Assembly (NCBI GenBank): GCA_963774945.1 | Contig: CAVZHA010000015.1 | Coordinates: 620,001 to 684,000 of the forward strand | Direction of reading: 5' to 3' | DNA: 64,000 nucleotides | From: Trebonia sp963774945 | GTDB lineage: Bacteria; Actinomycetota; Actinomycetes; Streptosporangiales; Streptosporangiaceae | In this document: piece by piece, positions 1 through 7,628 of the stretch | How the letters are laid out: each line of letters begins with the position of its first letter | How positions within the stretch are numbered: the stretch's first letter is position 1 | The notes under the pieces: generated by a model | Told to the model about the DNA's origin: nothing | Seen by the model: only the letters and a program-made list of their open reading frames with translations | Databases searched by the model: none | Made by a program: the position numbers and the translations under genes

Positions 1-547
1 GCTGCCGGTGGCCGGCGCGACCGCCGCCGCCGCGCTGGCCGCGATCGGCCTCCGCTCTGGCGACACCGTCCTGATCGGCGGCGCGGCCGGCGGCGTGGGC
101 GTGTTCGCGGTGCAGCTGGCCGCGCTGGCCAGCACGACCGTGATCGGCACCGCCTCGGCGGCCACGTTCGAGTTCCTGCGGTCGCTCGGCGCGCGGCCGG
201 TCGCGTACGGCCCCGGGCTGGCGGACCGGGTGCGGGCGCTGGCTCCGGGCGGGGTGACGGCGGCGACCGACCTGTTCGGCACGGAGACGGCCGAGGCCGC
301 GCTGGCGCTGGGGGTGCCGCCGGAGCGGATCTCGACCGTCGCCGCGGGTCCCAACCCGCCCGGCGGGGTGCGCGCCACCGGCGGCATTGACGCGGAACCG
401 GATGCGCTTGACCGGATCGCCGCCGCGATCGCGGCCGGGCGGATCACGGTGCCGATCGCCGCCACGTTCCCGATCGAGCAGCTCCGCGACGCGGTCACGC
501 TGCAGGCCGGACGGCACGTGCACGGCAAGGTCGTGGTCACGCTCTGA
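1..547 (+). CDS. Zinc-type alcohol dehydrogenase / quinone oxidoreductase family protein, C-terminal part (cut by window edge)
   Basis: The reading frame is open from the first bases and ends at TGA 545-547, so the gene begins outside the window. The fragment holds the NAD(P)-binding half of an MDR-family oxidoreductase: a Rossmann glycine motif (GGAAGGVGVFAVQLAA) followed by alternating strand/helix segments and the usual C-terminal stretch ending HVHGKVVVTL, where family members typically end GKxVLxV. The family reduces quinones or enones with NADPH. No zinc-ligand region is visible, and quinone oxidoreductases of this family do not need zinc. The substrate cannot be inferred. The gene is followed by 140 bp containing copy A of the dispersed repeat. 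Confidence 0.85.
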   Translation, partial: LPVAGATAAAALAAIGLRSGDTVLIGGAAGGVGVFAVQLAALASTTVIGTASAATFEFLRSLGARPVAYGPGLADRVRALAPGGVTAATDLFGTETAEAALALGVPPERISTVAAGPNPPGGVRATGGIDAEPDALDRIAAAIAAGRITVPIAATFPIEQLRDAVTLQAGRHVHGKVVVTL

Positions 548-641
548 CCGCGCGGTGATCCCGGCCGGCCGGTCTGCAGCCGGGGGCCGGGATCATGGCA
601 GCCGTGCGGGCGCCGGCGGGCGAGAGACAGCTGGACGTGCG

Positions 642-691
642 GGCGGAGCAACGGACCGTTCGAGATGACTGAATTTGAATTTTCCGTCAGG
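642..691 (+). repeat. Dispersed repeat, copy A
   Basis: Carries the core GGACCGTTCGAGATGAC (653-669) followed by TTGAATTTT and ends at a TCAG that is the stop of a minus-strand reading frame. Near-identical elements lie at 9232, 28457, 31659 and 48529, all on the same strand. Copies A, B and C share GGCGGAG, then GGACCGTTCGA, then TTGAATTT. Confidence 0.7.
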
Positions 692-838
692 CCAGGGCCA
701 CTGCAGCCAGGAACAGTCCGAGGTCGACCGCGATGTGCATCCCGATGGTGGCGCCGACGGTGCCGGTGCGGTGCCGCACCCAGCCTGCGGCCAGGCCGAC
801 CGCCAGCACGAGCGGGATCAGGACCGGGTAAAGCAGGA
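687..838 (-). pseudogene. C-terminal remnant of a CPBP (CAAX) intramembrane protease
   Basis: The last ~50 codons of a minus-strand frame read as the C-terminal end of a CPBP-family membrane protease: a hydrophobic helix (LLYPVLIPLVLAVGLAAG), then a family-like RHRTGTVGATIGMHIAVD with the last conserved histidine, then a final hydrophobic helix and stop at 687-689. Upstream of about 838 the same frame turns into the antisense of a MarR gene and loses all similarity to a membrane protein. The glutamate motif and the other helices are missing, so it cannot be functional. It is the downstream half of a deletion or recombination junction with the next feature. Confidence 0.7.
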
Positions 839-1166
839 GCTCGCCCGGCAGCTGCGGACCCCGCCCAGCCGGCTTGTGCCGCTGGTGGACCACCTCGAGG
901 AACGCGGCCTGATCGAGCGGCGGCGGAACCCCGACGACCGCAGGCTCTACGCCCTGTTCCTGACGGCGGAGGGCGGGCAGTTCGTGCGGACCAAGCTCGG
1001 GCCCGTTGGGGCGGCGCACGAGGACGACATCTGCGCCGCCCTGACCGAGGACGAGCGCGGGCAGCTGGCCGGGCTGCTTGGCCGCATCGCCGGGCAGCAG
1101 GGGCTCATCCCCGGTGTGCACCCGGGGTATCAGCAGCTCGGCGCGCCGGAGCGGCCCGAGAAATAA
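837..1166 (+). pseudogene. MarR-family regulator lacking its N-terminus
   Basis: From about codon ELARQLRTPPSRLVPLVDHL (837 onward) the plus-strand frame is a clear MarR winged helix: recognition helix, wing ERRRNPDDRRLYALFLT and the C-terminal dimerisation helix, ending at TAA 1164-1166. The first ~40 residues of a normal MarR protein (helix 1 and the first part of the HTH) are absent. The frame instead continues upstream through the antisense of the CPBP remnant, giving an N-terminus rich in H, D, Q and G. No credible start with a ribosome site exists. Either a truncated pseudogene or a chimeric protein; the first is more likely. Confidence 0.65.
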
Positions 1167-1216
1167 CCTGGTCGGTTAGCGCGCGGGACTCCGGACCATC
1201 CCGGAGCTCTCGCGTC

Positions 1217-1906
1217 CTAAGACCTGTCGCGGGTCGCGCCCCAGCGGTTCCAGTGCACGACCTCCTCCACCGGCCGGCGCTTCGGCTCGGCCCACCGGCC
1301 CCGGGCGGGGTAGCCCATCGGGATCAGCGCCATCGTCAGCGCGTCGTCCGGCAGCCCGAGCAAGGCCCGCAGCTCGTCCTCATGGCCGCCGTAGAGCGTG
1401 GTCAGCGAGGTGCCGATGCCGTGGGCGCGGGCGGCCAGGCAGAGCTGCTGGACCGCGCCGTAGATGGAGGAGCCGATCCTGGGGTTCGCCGCGTCGGCCG
1501 CGTTCCGCAGCACCGCGAAGACCCACACCGGGGCTTCCTCGAGGTGGTGGGCCAGGTGCTCGGCGCCGAGGAAGCCGCGCGGGCTCATGCCGGACGAGCC
1601 TTCGCCGGCCAGGATGCGGTCACGGTACTGGCCGTAGGCGGCGTCCCAGTTCGCCCGGTACCAGCCCGCTATCTGCTCCTTGACCGCCTGGTCGGTCAGC
1701 ACGACCCAGCCCCACTGCTGCTGGTTGCCGCCGGACGGGCCGCGGATCGCCGCGTCGAGGATCGCCCACAGCACGTCGTCCGGGATCGGGTCGGTTGCCA
1801 GGTAGCGGCGGGAGGGGGTCGAGTGCAGCGCCTCGAGTGCGCTCAGCGGCTGCCCGTTGGCAGCTTCCGCAGATCCCTCAGCTTCTTCAGCCGGCGAAGG
1901 CGACAT
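1217..1906 (-). CDS. Nitroreductase family protein
   Basis: A 229-residue protein of the FMN-dependent nitroreductase fold. It has the N-terminal STPSRRYLATDPIPDD region (FMN phosphate-binding arginines), GPSGGNQQQWGWVVL, where family members usually have a PSxxNxQPW-type flavin motif, and the C-terminal GYPARGRWAEPKRRPVEEVV, matching the usual GYP...KRxPxxEVV ending. Such enzymes reduce nitroaromatics, quinones or unsaturated substrates with NAD(P)H as dimers. The first ~20 residues (rich in E, A and S) may not be part of the fold, and a later start is possible. Single gene; convergent with the MarR remnant. Confidence 0.85.
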   Translation of the reverse strand: MSPSPAEEAEGSAEAANGQPLSALEALHSTPSRRYLATDPIPDDVLWAILDAAIRGPSGGNQQQWGWVVLTDQAVKEQIAGWYRANWDAAYGQYRDRILAGEGSSGMSPRGFLGAEHLAHHLEEAPVWVFAVLRNAADAANPRIGSSIYGAVQQLCLAARAHGIGTSLTTLYGGHEDELRALLGLPDDALTMALIPMGYPARGRWAEPKRRPVEEVVHWNRWGATRDRS

Positions 1907-1999
1907 CCATGTCCTCCAGGGGTAGACCGGACACGATCATCTCACTAGAGGTTCTGCCCGGCCCGCTGACCTGACCTCGCGCTCGCGCTCGGAGGGCGG

Positions 2000-4942
2000 T
2001 CAGGGGACCGGGTCGACGTGCTCGTCGGGGTGATCGTCGTTGCTGCTGCCAGTGCCGGACTCGGGCTGGGCGCAGCCGTCGCAGGGGCCGGAGGCGTTTT
2101 CCTGGAGGTAGCGGGTCTGGTTGGCCACGGCTACCGCGCCGGCCACGCCACCCTGGTCGATGAGGGACTTGAGCGTGGCCGGGTCGGAGACCGGGGAGTT
2201 CGCCACCTCCTGCCTGGCCTGGGCGACGGCGGCGGCGTCGAGCCGGGACGGGTCAGGGACCACCAGGTCGGCGGCGGCCGGCGGCTCCGCCTCCCGGCCC
2301 AGCTTCTGAGTCCAGGCGGCGAACGTGTCCTTGAGCGGGCTGAACTCGATCAGCGCGCTCAGGTACTCCTTGACTATGCCCGTCACCTCTCCGCTGCCAA
2401 GGCCGGGGATCGGGCCGAGCGCCGCCGTCAGCGCGCTCGCGGCGAGCTCGCCGGCCTGGTCGGCCAGTTCCTTGGCGGTCTGGTCGTCGTGTTCCTCGGT
2501 GGCGAGCTCGCCGAGGCGCTCGCCCGCCTCACCCGGGCTGGCGGCCGGGGTGTCCAGGCCCGCGGCCCGGGTCGTGCCCGCCTCGAGCTGCTCGACCGGG
2601 GGCGGGCGGTGGCCGGCCGACAGCGTCCCCGCCTGCAGTTGGCCGAGGCGGGCGGCCAGATCCAGCTCGACCGCGCTGGCGGAGGGCTGCCCGTCCGTCG
2701 CCTTGCCGTCCCGGTGAATGTCGACCACGAGGTCGACCAGCGGTACCAGCGCGCTGGCGGGGAGCAGGGGCAGGTCGGCGGCGACCAGGCGCAGCTCGGC
2801 GGTGGCGCCCTCGGCTCGCGCGATATCGGTCAGCGACTGGGTGTACTGGCTGGCCAGCCGGACCCGCAGCACCGGCTCGGCCGCCGCCGGGGCGGCCGCG
2901 CCGATCAGCGTGATGAGCAGCAGGCCGATGTGCGCGCCGGCCGTCCCTCGGCGCGCCACCTCGGCCCCCGGCACGACCCGCTGCCAGGTCAGCCAGCCGC
3001 CGCGAACGCGCAGCGGCCGGGCCGCCCAGCCGCCGATGCGGCGGGTCAGGCCGGGCCAGCGGACGGACGCGACGCTGAGCGCGGCCAGCGCCGCGTACAG
3101 GCCGGCCCAGGCCCACCAGGGCACGTCGAGCAGCCCGCCGACCCGGTCGGCCGCGCCCTTCAGCGCGCCGACCTCGGCCGGCGGCATCTTCAGCATGTTC
3201 GCCAGGCAGACCAGCAGCCCGGTCAGCGACGCGCCGAGCAGCAGCGACGCGGTGATGTCGGCTGCCGCTCGGACCGGTAGCCGCTCCGAGCCGCTCATTT
3301 CGCGCCAGGCGCGGACGCTCAGCCATACCGCGAGCGGGAACAGCAGGGCGGCCGCCGCCTGCGCGCCAAGCAGCGCCGGATCGGACCAGAGCAGCACGGT
3401 CACGCAGGCCACGCCCGCCGCCAGCGCGTCCGCGATCCACGGGGCCAGCGCCGCGTCCCTGATCGGCCTGACCTGCCGCATTAGCGGAATCCGCCGGACC
3501 GGCAGGCGGGTCGAGTCCCGCAGCCGCCGGTGGACGAGCGCCGCGCCCCAGCCGCCCACTATCGCCACGACCGCACCCGGGAGCGCGGCGGTGCCGGCCA
3601 CGGCCAGATCGTGCCGGGCTGCGGCCGGGCCGGGCGCGAGCGTGATCAGGCCGGCCGCGCACACGATGGCGGCGGCGACGCCGACCTTCGCCTGCGGTGA
3701 CATCCGGCCGGTGAGCCACAGCGACCAGCGCAGCAGCCCGGCCAGTCGGGCCAGCAGCGCGCGCAGCACGAACACGCCGAGGAACGCGGCCCAGCTGCCG
3801 AGCAGGGCCAGCCCGACGACCACGGTCAAGAGGCCGGCCCCGGGCGGCTGGGAGAAAAACCAGATCCAGAACCCGCTCACGATCCCGATGCTGAGGCTGA
3901 TCGACAGCCGTCTGCGGGCCGTCGGCGATAGCAGGCCGAGCAACCACGTGCGCGGCCCGGCGGCGGCCGACTCGGCCGCCACCGCGTACCGCTCGGCGCG
4001 GACGGCGCTGCGTTCCCTGGCCAGGGCTCGGCTGCGCTTGCGATCGTCGGTGCGGGCGGCGTTGGCGGCCATGACCGCTTGTTCCCGGCCGATCAGGTAG
4101 TCGCTGATCTCGGCGCTGGCCCACCGGTACCCGCTGCCGCTGGGCTGCAGCAGGCCGCCGCGTTCGGCGTCGCGCAGCAGGCGACGCGAGCTGCCCAGCC
4201 GGAGCAGGAAATTCCACCGCTGCCGGTGCGGCGGCTTGGCCAGGCCGGCCAGCCACACCTCCGGCAGCGGCTCGCTGCCCAGGGCGCCAAGCGCGGAGAA
4301 GCCGGTCACCAGGCCAGCCGGGACGAGCAGGGCGGGCAAGCTGAAGAGCCAGGCCGCAGCCGCCAGCGGCAGGCCGGCCGCCAGGCAGGCGGCCGCGTCG
4401 ATCAGTGCCGACCGCAGGCACGCGCGATACGCGCCGCCCGGCGTCCCGCCGGCGATCTCAGTCCGCCACTGCCGGACCAGCATCATCCGCAGCAGCACGC
4501 CGGTCGCCAGCCCGACGGCCAGCGCCAGCGCTTCCCTGCGGGTCCGGGGCGGTCTCGGCACCAGCGCGAACAGCTTGCCATTGAGCCGAGACCCGAGTTT
4601 GCCCGACAGCCAGCCGGCCCCGATCCCGAGCATGAAGCCCGACGACAGGCCGATCTGACCGCCGTTGTACGCCCCGAGCGCCAATCCGAACCCGGCCCAG
4701 ACCAGGGCCGTGGTGACCAGGCGGCGCGGCCACAGCAGCTTGCCCCGGCCGAGCCAGAGCGGCACCTGCCACCAGCCGAACGGCTGTTGGCCCGGCGACC
4801 GCCAGGCGATGAAGGACAGCCAGCGCAGCGCGCGGGCCCGCGGCAGCCGCCGCGGGAAGGCGGCGCGCAGCATGTCCTCCGGTGACGCCGATACGGGCGC
4901 CTCGCGTACCTCCGCCATCCCCACCTCAGCCGCTCGCGCCAC
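2000..4942 (-). CDS. Large multi-pass membrane protein resembling the C-terminal half of NACHT NTPases
   Basis: 980 residues with roughly ten to twelve hydrophobic segments. Residues ~35-75 (RALRWLSFIAW..WWQVPLWL) and ~215-290 (RWNFLLRLGSSRRLLRDAER, then GLLQPSGSGYRWASAEISDY) resemble, from memory of the family, segments found after the ATPase module in actinobacterial membrane NACHT proteins, where a WxxxLA..WW element and a DAxRRGLLRxxGxxYxFRHxxLQDxL element flank transmembrane helices. No P-loop or Walker B is present, so the NTPase itself is missing. Residues ~320-690 form a second membrane block, and the last ~290 residues are soluble and end in an acidic tail. Function unknown. No neighbour on the same strand within 400 bp upstream. 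Confidence 0.6.
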   Translation of the reverse strand: MARAAEVGMAEVREAPVSASPEDMLRAAFPRRLPRARALRWLSFIAWRSPGQQPFGWWQVPLWLGRGKLLWPRRLVTTALVWAGFGLALGAYNGGQIGLSSGFMLGIGAGWLSGKLGSRLNGKLFALVPRPPRTRREALALAVGLATGVLLRMMLVRQWRTEIAGGTPGGAYRACLRSALIDAAACLAAGLPLAAAAWLFSLPALLVPAGLVTGFSALGALGSEPLPEVWLAGLAKPPHRQRWNFLLRLGSSRRLLRDAERGGLLQPSGSGYRWASAEISDYLIGREQAVMAANAARTDDRKRSRALARERSAVRAERYAVAAESAAAGPRTWLLGLLSPTARRRLSISLSIGIVSGFWIWFFSQPPGAGLLTVVVGLALLGSWAAFLGVFVLRALLARLAGLLRWSLWLTGRMSPQAKVGVAAAIVCAAGLITLAPGPAAARHDLAVAGTAALPGAVVAIVGGWGAALVHRRLRDSTRLPVRRIPLMRQVRPIRDAALAPWIADALAAGVACVTVLLWSDPALLGAQAAAALLFPLAVWLSVRAWREMSGSERLPVRAAADITASLLLGASLTGLLVCLANMLKMPPAEVGALKGAADRVGGLLDVPWWAWAGLYAALAALSVASVRWPGLTRRIGGWAARPLRVRGGWLTWQRVVPGAEVARRGTAGAHIGLLLITLIGAAAPAAAEPVLRVRLASQYTQSLTDIARAEGATAELRLVAADLPLLPASALVPLVDLVVDIHRDGKATDGQPSASAVELDLAARLGQLQAGTLSAGHRPPPVEQLEAGTTRAAGLDTPAASPGEAGERLGELATEEHDDQTAKELADQAGELAASALTAALGPIPGLGSGEVTGIVKEYLSALIEFSPLKDTFAAWTQKLGREAEPPAAADLVVPDPSRLDAAAVAQARQEVANSPVSDPATLKSLIDQGGVAGAVAVANQTRYLQENASGPCDGCAQPESGTGSSNDDHPDEHVDPVP

Positions 4943-5393
4943 CCAGGCGGGGTGCGGCGCACGCTCTCAATAACAAGGTTGCTATGACCACTATGACTCA
5001 ACTCGGAGCGGCGGGAAGGCCTGAACGGCCTGCGTTTCGGCATCCGGCGGGCGTCTTGGGGCGGGCCTGGTGATCGCGTGCCGTTCGGGGCGCCGATTCG
5101 GGAGCGCACGGGCTCATCGTGTGCCGAAGTGGCGGGACATATCGGACAGCTGGCGTCAACGTGTGCCGGAAGGGGCACTCCGCGACCCGAACTACCCACG
5201 CTAAGGCTCGGTGCGGTCGGGGGTGGTGTGCGCGGTGCGGGTGAGGGCGTTGTTGCCGATACCTGGCCATTCGGTGAATGTATCCAATGCTTATGAGCGG
5301 TGCCGTCGTTCTGGAGGATATGGGCCGTAGGTGGGTTGAAATGGATGCATTCGGGGGGTAGCGTGGCGGCGTAGCCTGCGGAGGGAGATGCCG
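4943..5393. other. Intergenic region between divergent genes
   Basis: About 450 bp separating the membrane protein from the E1 gene. It holds two direct copies of CGTGTGCCGRAGKGGC (5118-5133 and 5160-5175). The second copy contains the inverted repeat GTGCC-GGAAGG-GGCAC (5163-5178). The ribosome site GGAGGG lies at 5380-5385. No convincing gene or RNA is visible; the short frames here have no coding character. Confidence 0.5.
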
Positions 5394-7628
5394 ATGCCAC
5401 GGGTGAAGCGGGTTGCGCCCGGAGCCGAGTGGAACGAGCTGAGTACCACGGCGGCGGACTGGAAGGCGGCCGACCCGGGATTGCTGGCGGCGATGCTCGG
5501 GCAGCTGCACCTCATCCGCGCGTTCGAGGAGACGGTCCTCGACCTGGCCGGGGCGGGCCTGGTCCACGGCCCGGCCCACTCCAGCATCGGCCAGGAGGGC
5601 GGCGCGGTCGGTTCGATCGTGGGGCTGCGCTCGACCGATGCGGTCAACGGGTCGCACCGCGGGCATCACCAGTTCCTGGCCAAGGCCCTCACCCACGTGA
5701 CCAAGGGCACGCTCGACCTCGAGCGCCTGGTGACCCCCGAGGTGCAGGAGGTGCTGCAGCGCACGCTGGCGGAGATCCTCGGGCTCGCGCAGGGGTACTG
5801 CGCCGGGCGCGGCGGCTCCATGCACCTGCAGTGGCTCGAGGCGGGGGCGCTCGGCACCAACGCCATCGTCGGCGGCGGCGTGCCGATGGCGGCGGGCAAC
5901 GCCTGGGCGCAGCTTCATTCGGGGACGTCGGATATCACCGTGACCTACTTCGGGGACGGCGCCGCGAACATCGGGTCGGTGCTCGAGAGCCTCAACCTCA
6001 CGTCGGCCTGGCAGCTCCCGCTCTGCTTCTTTATCGAGAACAACCTCTACGCGGTCTCGACCACGGTGGCCGAGGCGACCGGCGAGCCGCGGCTGTCCGG
6101 GCGCGGCATCGGGTTCGGGATCCCGGCCTGGCGGGTCGACGGGATGGATCCGCTCGCGGTGCACCTGGCGATGGAACGGGCGCAGCAGCGGCTGCGGGCG
6201 GGCGACGGGCCGGTCGTGATCGAGGCGCTGGTCTACCGCTACTTCCATCAGAACGGGCCGTTCCCGGGCAGCGCCTTCGGCTACCGGACCAAGGAGGAGG
6301 AGGCGGCCTGGCGGGCGCGCGACCCCCTCGACCGGGTCGCGGCCGAGATGACCGCGCTCGGCCTGATCGACGCGGCCGGGATCGCGGCAGTGCGGTCGCA
6401 GGCGCAGGACGCGATGCGGCTGGCCGTCGGCGAGCTGGTCGAGCAGGATCCGGACGCGGCCCGACCCGGGAGGCGGCGCATCCGGCCGGCGCTGTGGCCC
6501 GACCCCGCCTTCGTCGACGTCGGGATCCGCGGCGACCTGTCCGAGATCGAGGGCGCGCGGGCGGTCGAACAGCGGGACTTCACCGGCGCGCTGCAGACCG
6601 GGAAGTTCATCGACGCGGTCTGGCGGGTGATGGACCGGCGGATGGGCTCCGACGATCGCATCGTCGTGCTCGGCGAGGACGTGCACCGGCTCAGCGGCGG
6701 CACCAACGGGGCCACCAAGGGACTGGCGGCGAAGTACCCGGGCCGGGTGCTCGGGACGCCGATCAGCGAGAACGCGTTCGTGGGGCTCGGCGGCGGGCTC
6801 GCCCTCGACGGCCGGTTCCGGCCGGTGGTCGAGTTCATGTACCCGGACTTCCTCTGGGTCGCCGCCGACCAGGTGTTCAACCAGATCGGCAAGGCCCGGC
6901 ACATGTTCGGCGGGCGCAATCCGGTGCCGCTGGTGCTGCGGACGAAGATCGCGATGGGTTCCGGATACGGGTCGCAGCATCTGATGGACCCGGTCGGGAT
7001 CTTTGCCACCTCGCCCGGCTGGCGGATCATGGCCGCGTCGACCCCGTTTGACTACGTGGGGCTGATGAACACGGCCCTCGCGATCGACGACCCGGTGCTG
7101 ATGGTCGAGCACGTGGACCTCTACGGGTCGGAGGGCGAGATCCCGGTCGACGACCTCGACTACCTCGTTCCGTTCGGGACGGCCGCGGTGCGCCGATCGG
7201 GCAATGACGTGACTGTGCTGTCGTACCTGTCGATGGTGTCGGTTGCGCTCGCCGCGATCGAGGAGACGGGGATCGACGCCGAGCTGATCGACCTGCGGTT
7301 CCTCGACCGGGCCTCGCTCGACTGGGACACGGTCGGCGCGTCGATCAGGAAGACGAACGCGGTGCTGATCGTCGAGCAGGGCGCTGTTGGCACGTCGTAT
7401 GGCGGGTGGCTGGCAGATGAGATCCAGCGCCGGTTCTTTGACTGGCTCGACCAGCCGGTGCAGCGGGTGACCGGCGGGGAGGCGTCCCCGTCGATTTCCC
7501 GCGTGCTTGAGCGGGCGGCGATCGCCAGGACCGAGGAGGTCGTGGCCGGGCTGGAACGGGTGCGGGTCGGATTCGGCCAGGTCGGCCCGGATCCGGGCGA
7601 GGGCCACCGCCGGGACGGAGGCCGCTGA
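5394..7628 (+). CDS. Fused 2-oxoacid dehydrogenase E1 (alpha and beta subunits in one chain)
   Basis: Thiamine-diphosphate-dependent dehydrogenase of ~744 residues. Residues ~20-340 are the E1-alpha domain, with HSSIGQEGGAVG, GRGGSMH and the ThDP/Mg motif GDGAANIGS...ENN at ~187-215. From ~405 onward it is the E1-beta transketolase-like domain (GEDVHRLSGG, GTPISENAFVGLGGG, FMYPDF, and the C-terminal EQGAVGTSYGGWLADEI). The two parts are normally separate genes, so this is a fusion. It should decarboxylate a branched-chain or acetoin-like 2-oxoacid and pass the acyl group to the E2 encoded next, which overlaps by 1 nt. ATG 5388 is only 3 nt from GGAGG; ATG 5394 has better spacing (9 nt) and is chosen. 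No E3 gene is nearby. Confidence 0.9.
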   Translation: MPRVKRVAPGAEWNELSTTAADWKAADPGLLAAMLGQLHLIRAFEETVLDLAGAGLVHGPAHSSIGQEGGAVGSIVGLRSTDAVNGSHRGHHQFLAKALTHVTKGTLDLERLVTPEVQEVLQRTLAEILGLAQGYCAGRGGSMHLQWLEAGALGTNAIVGGGVPMAAGNAWAQLHSGTSDITVTYFGDGAANIGSVLESLNLTSAWQLPLCFFIENNLYAVSTTVAEATGEPRLSGRGIGFGIPAWRVDGMDPLAVHLAMERAQQRLRAGDGPVVIEALVYRYFHQNGPFPGSAFGYRTKEEEAAWRARDPLDRVAAEMTALGLIDAAGIAAVRSQAQDAMRLAVGELVEQDPDAARPGRRRIRPALWPDPAFVDVGIRGDLSEIEGARAVEQRDFTGALQTGKFIDAVWRVMDRRMGSDDRIVVLGEDVHRLSGGTNGATKGLAAKYPGRVLGTPISENAFVGLGGGLALDGRFRPVVEFMYPDFLWVAADQVFNQIGKARHMFGGRNPVPLVLRTKIAMGSGYGSQHLMDPVGIFATSPGWRIMAASTPFDYVGLMNTALAIDDPVLMVEHVDLYGSEGEIPVDDLDYLVPFGTAAVRRSGNDVTVLSYLSMVSVALAAIEETGIDAELIDLRFLDRASLDWDTVGASIRKTNAVLIVEQGAVGTSYGGWLADEIQRRFFDWLDQPVQRVTGGEASPSISRVLERAAIARTEEVVAGLERVRVGFGQVGPDPGEGHRRDGGR

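Noticed and set aside
665..1948. 427-codon plus-strand frame opposite the nitroreductase
   Set aside because: Arginine/alanine-rich antisense shadow without recognisable motifs.
4998..7607. 869-codon open frame on the minus strand opposite the E1 gene
   Set aside because: Composition rich in R, H, D, P and V typical of antisense frames in GC-rich DNA; no domain; exactly covers a well-supported gene on the other strand.
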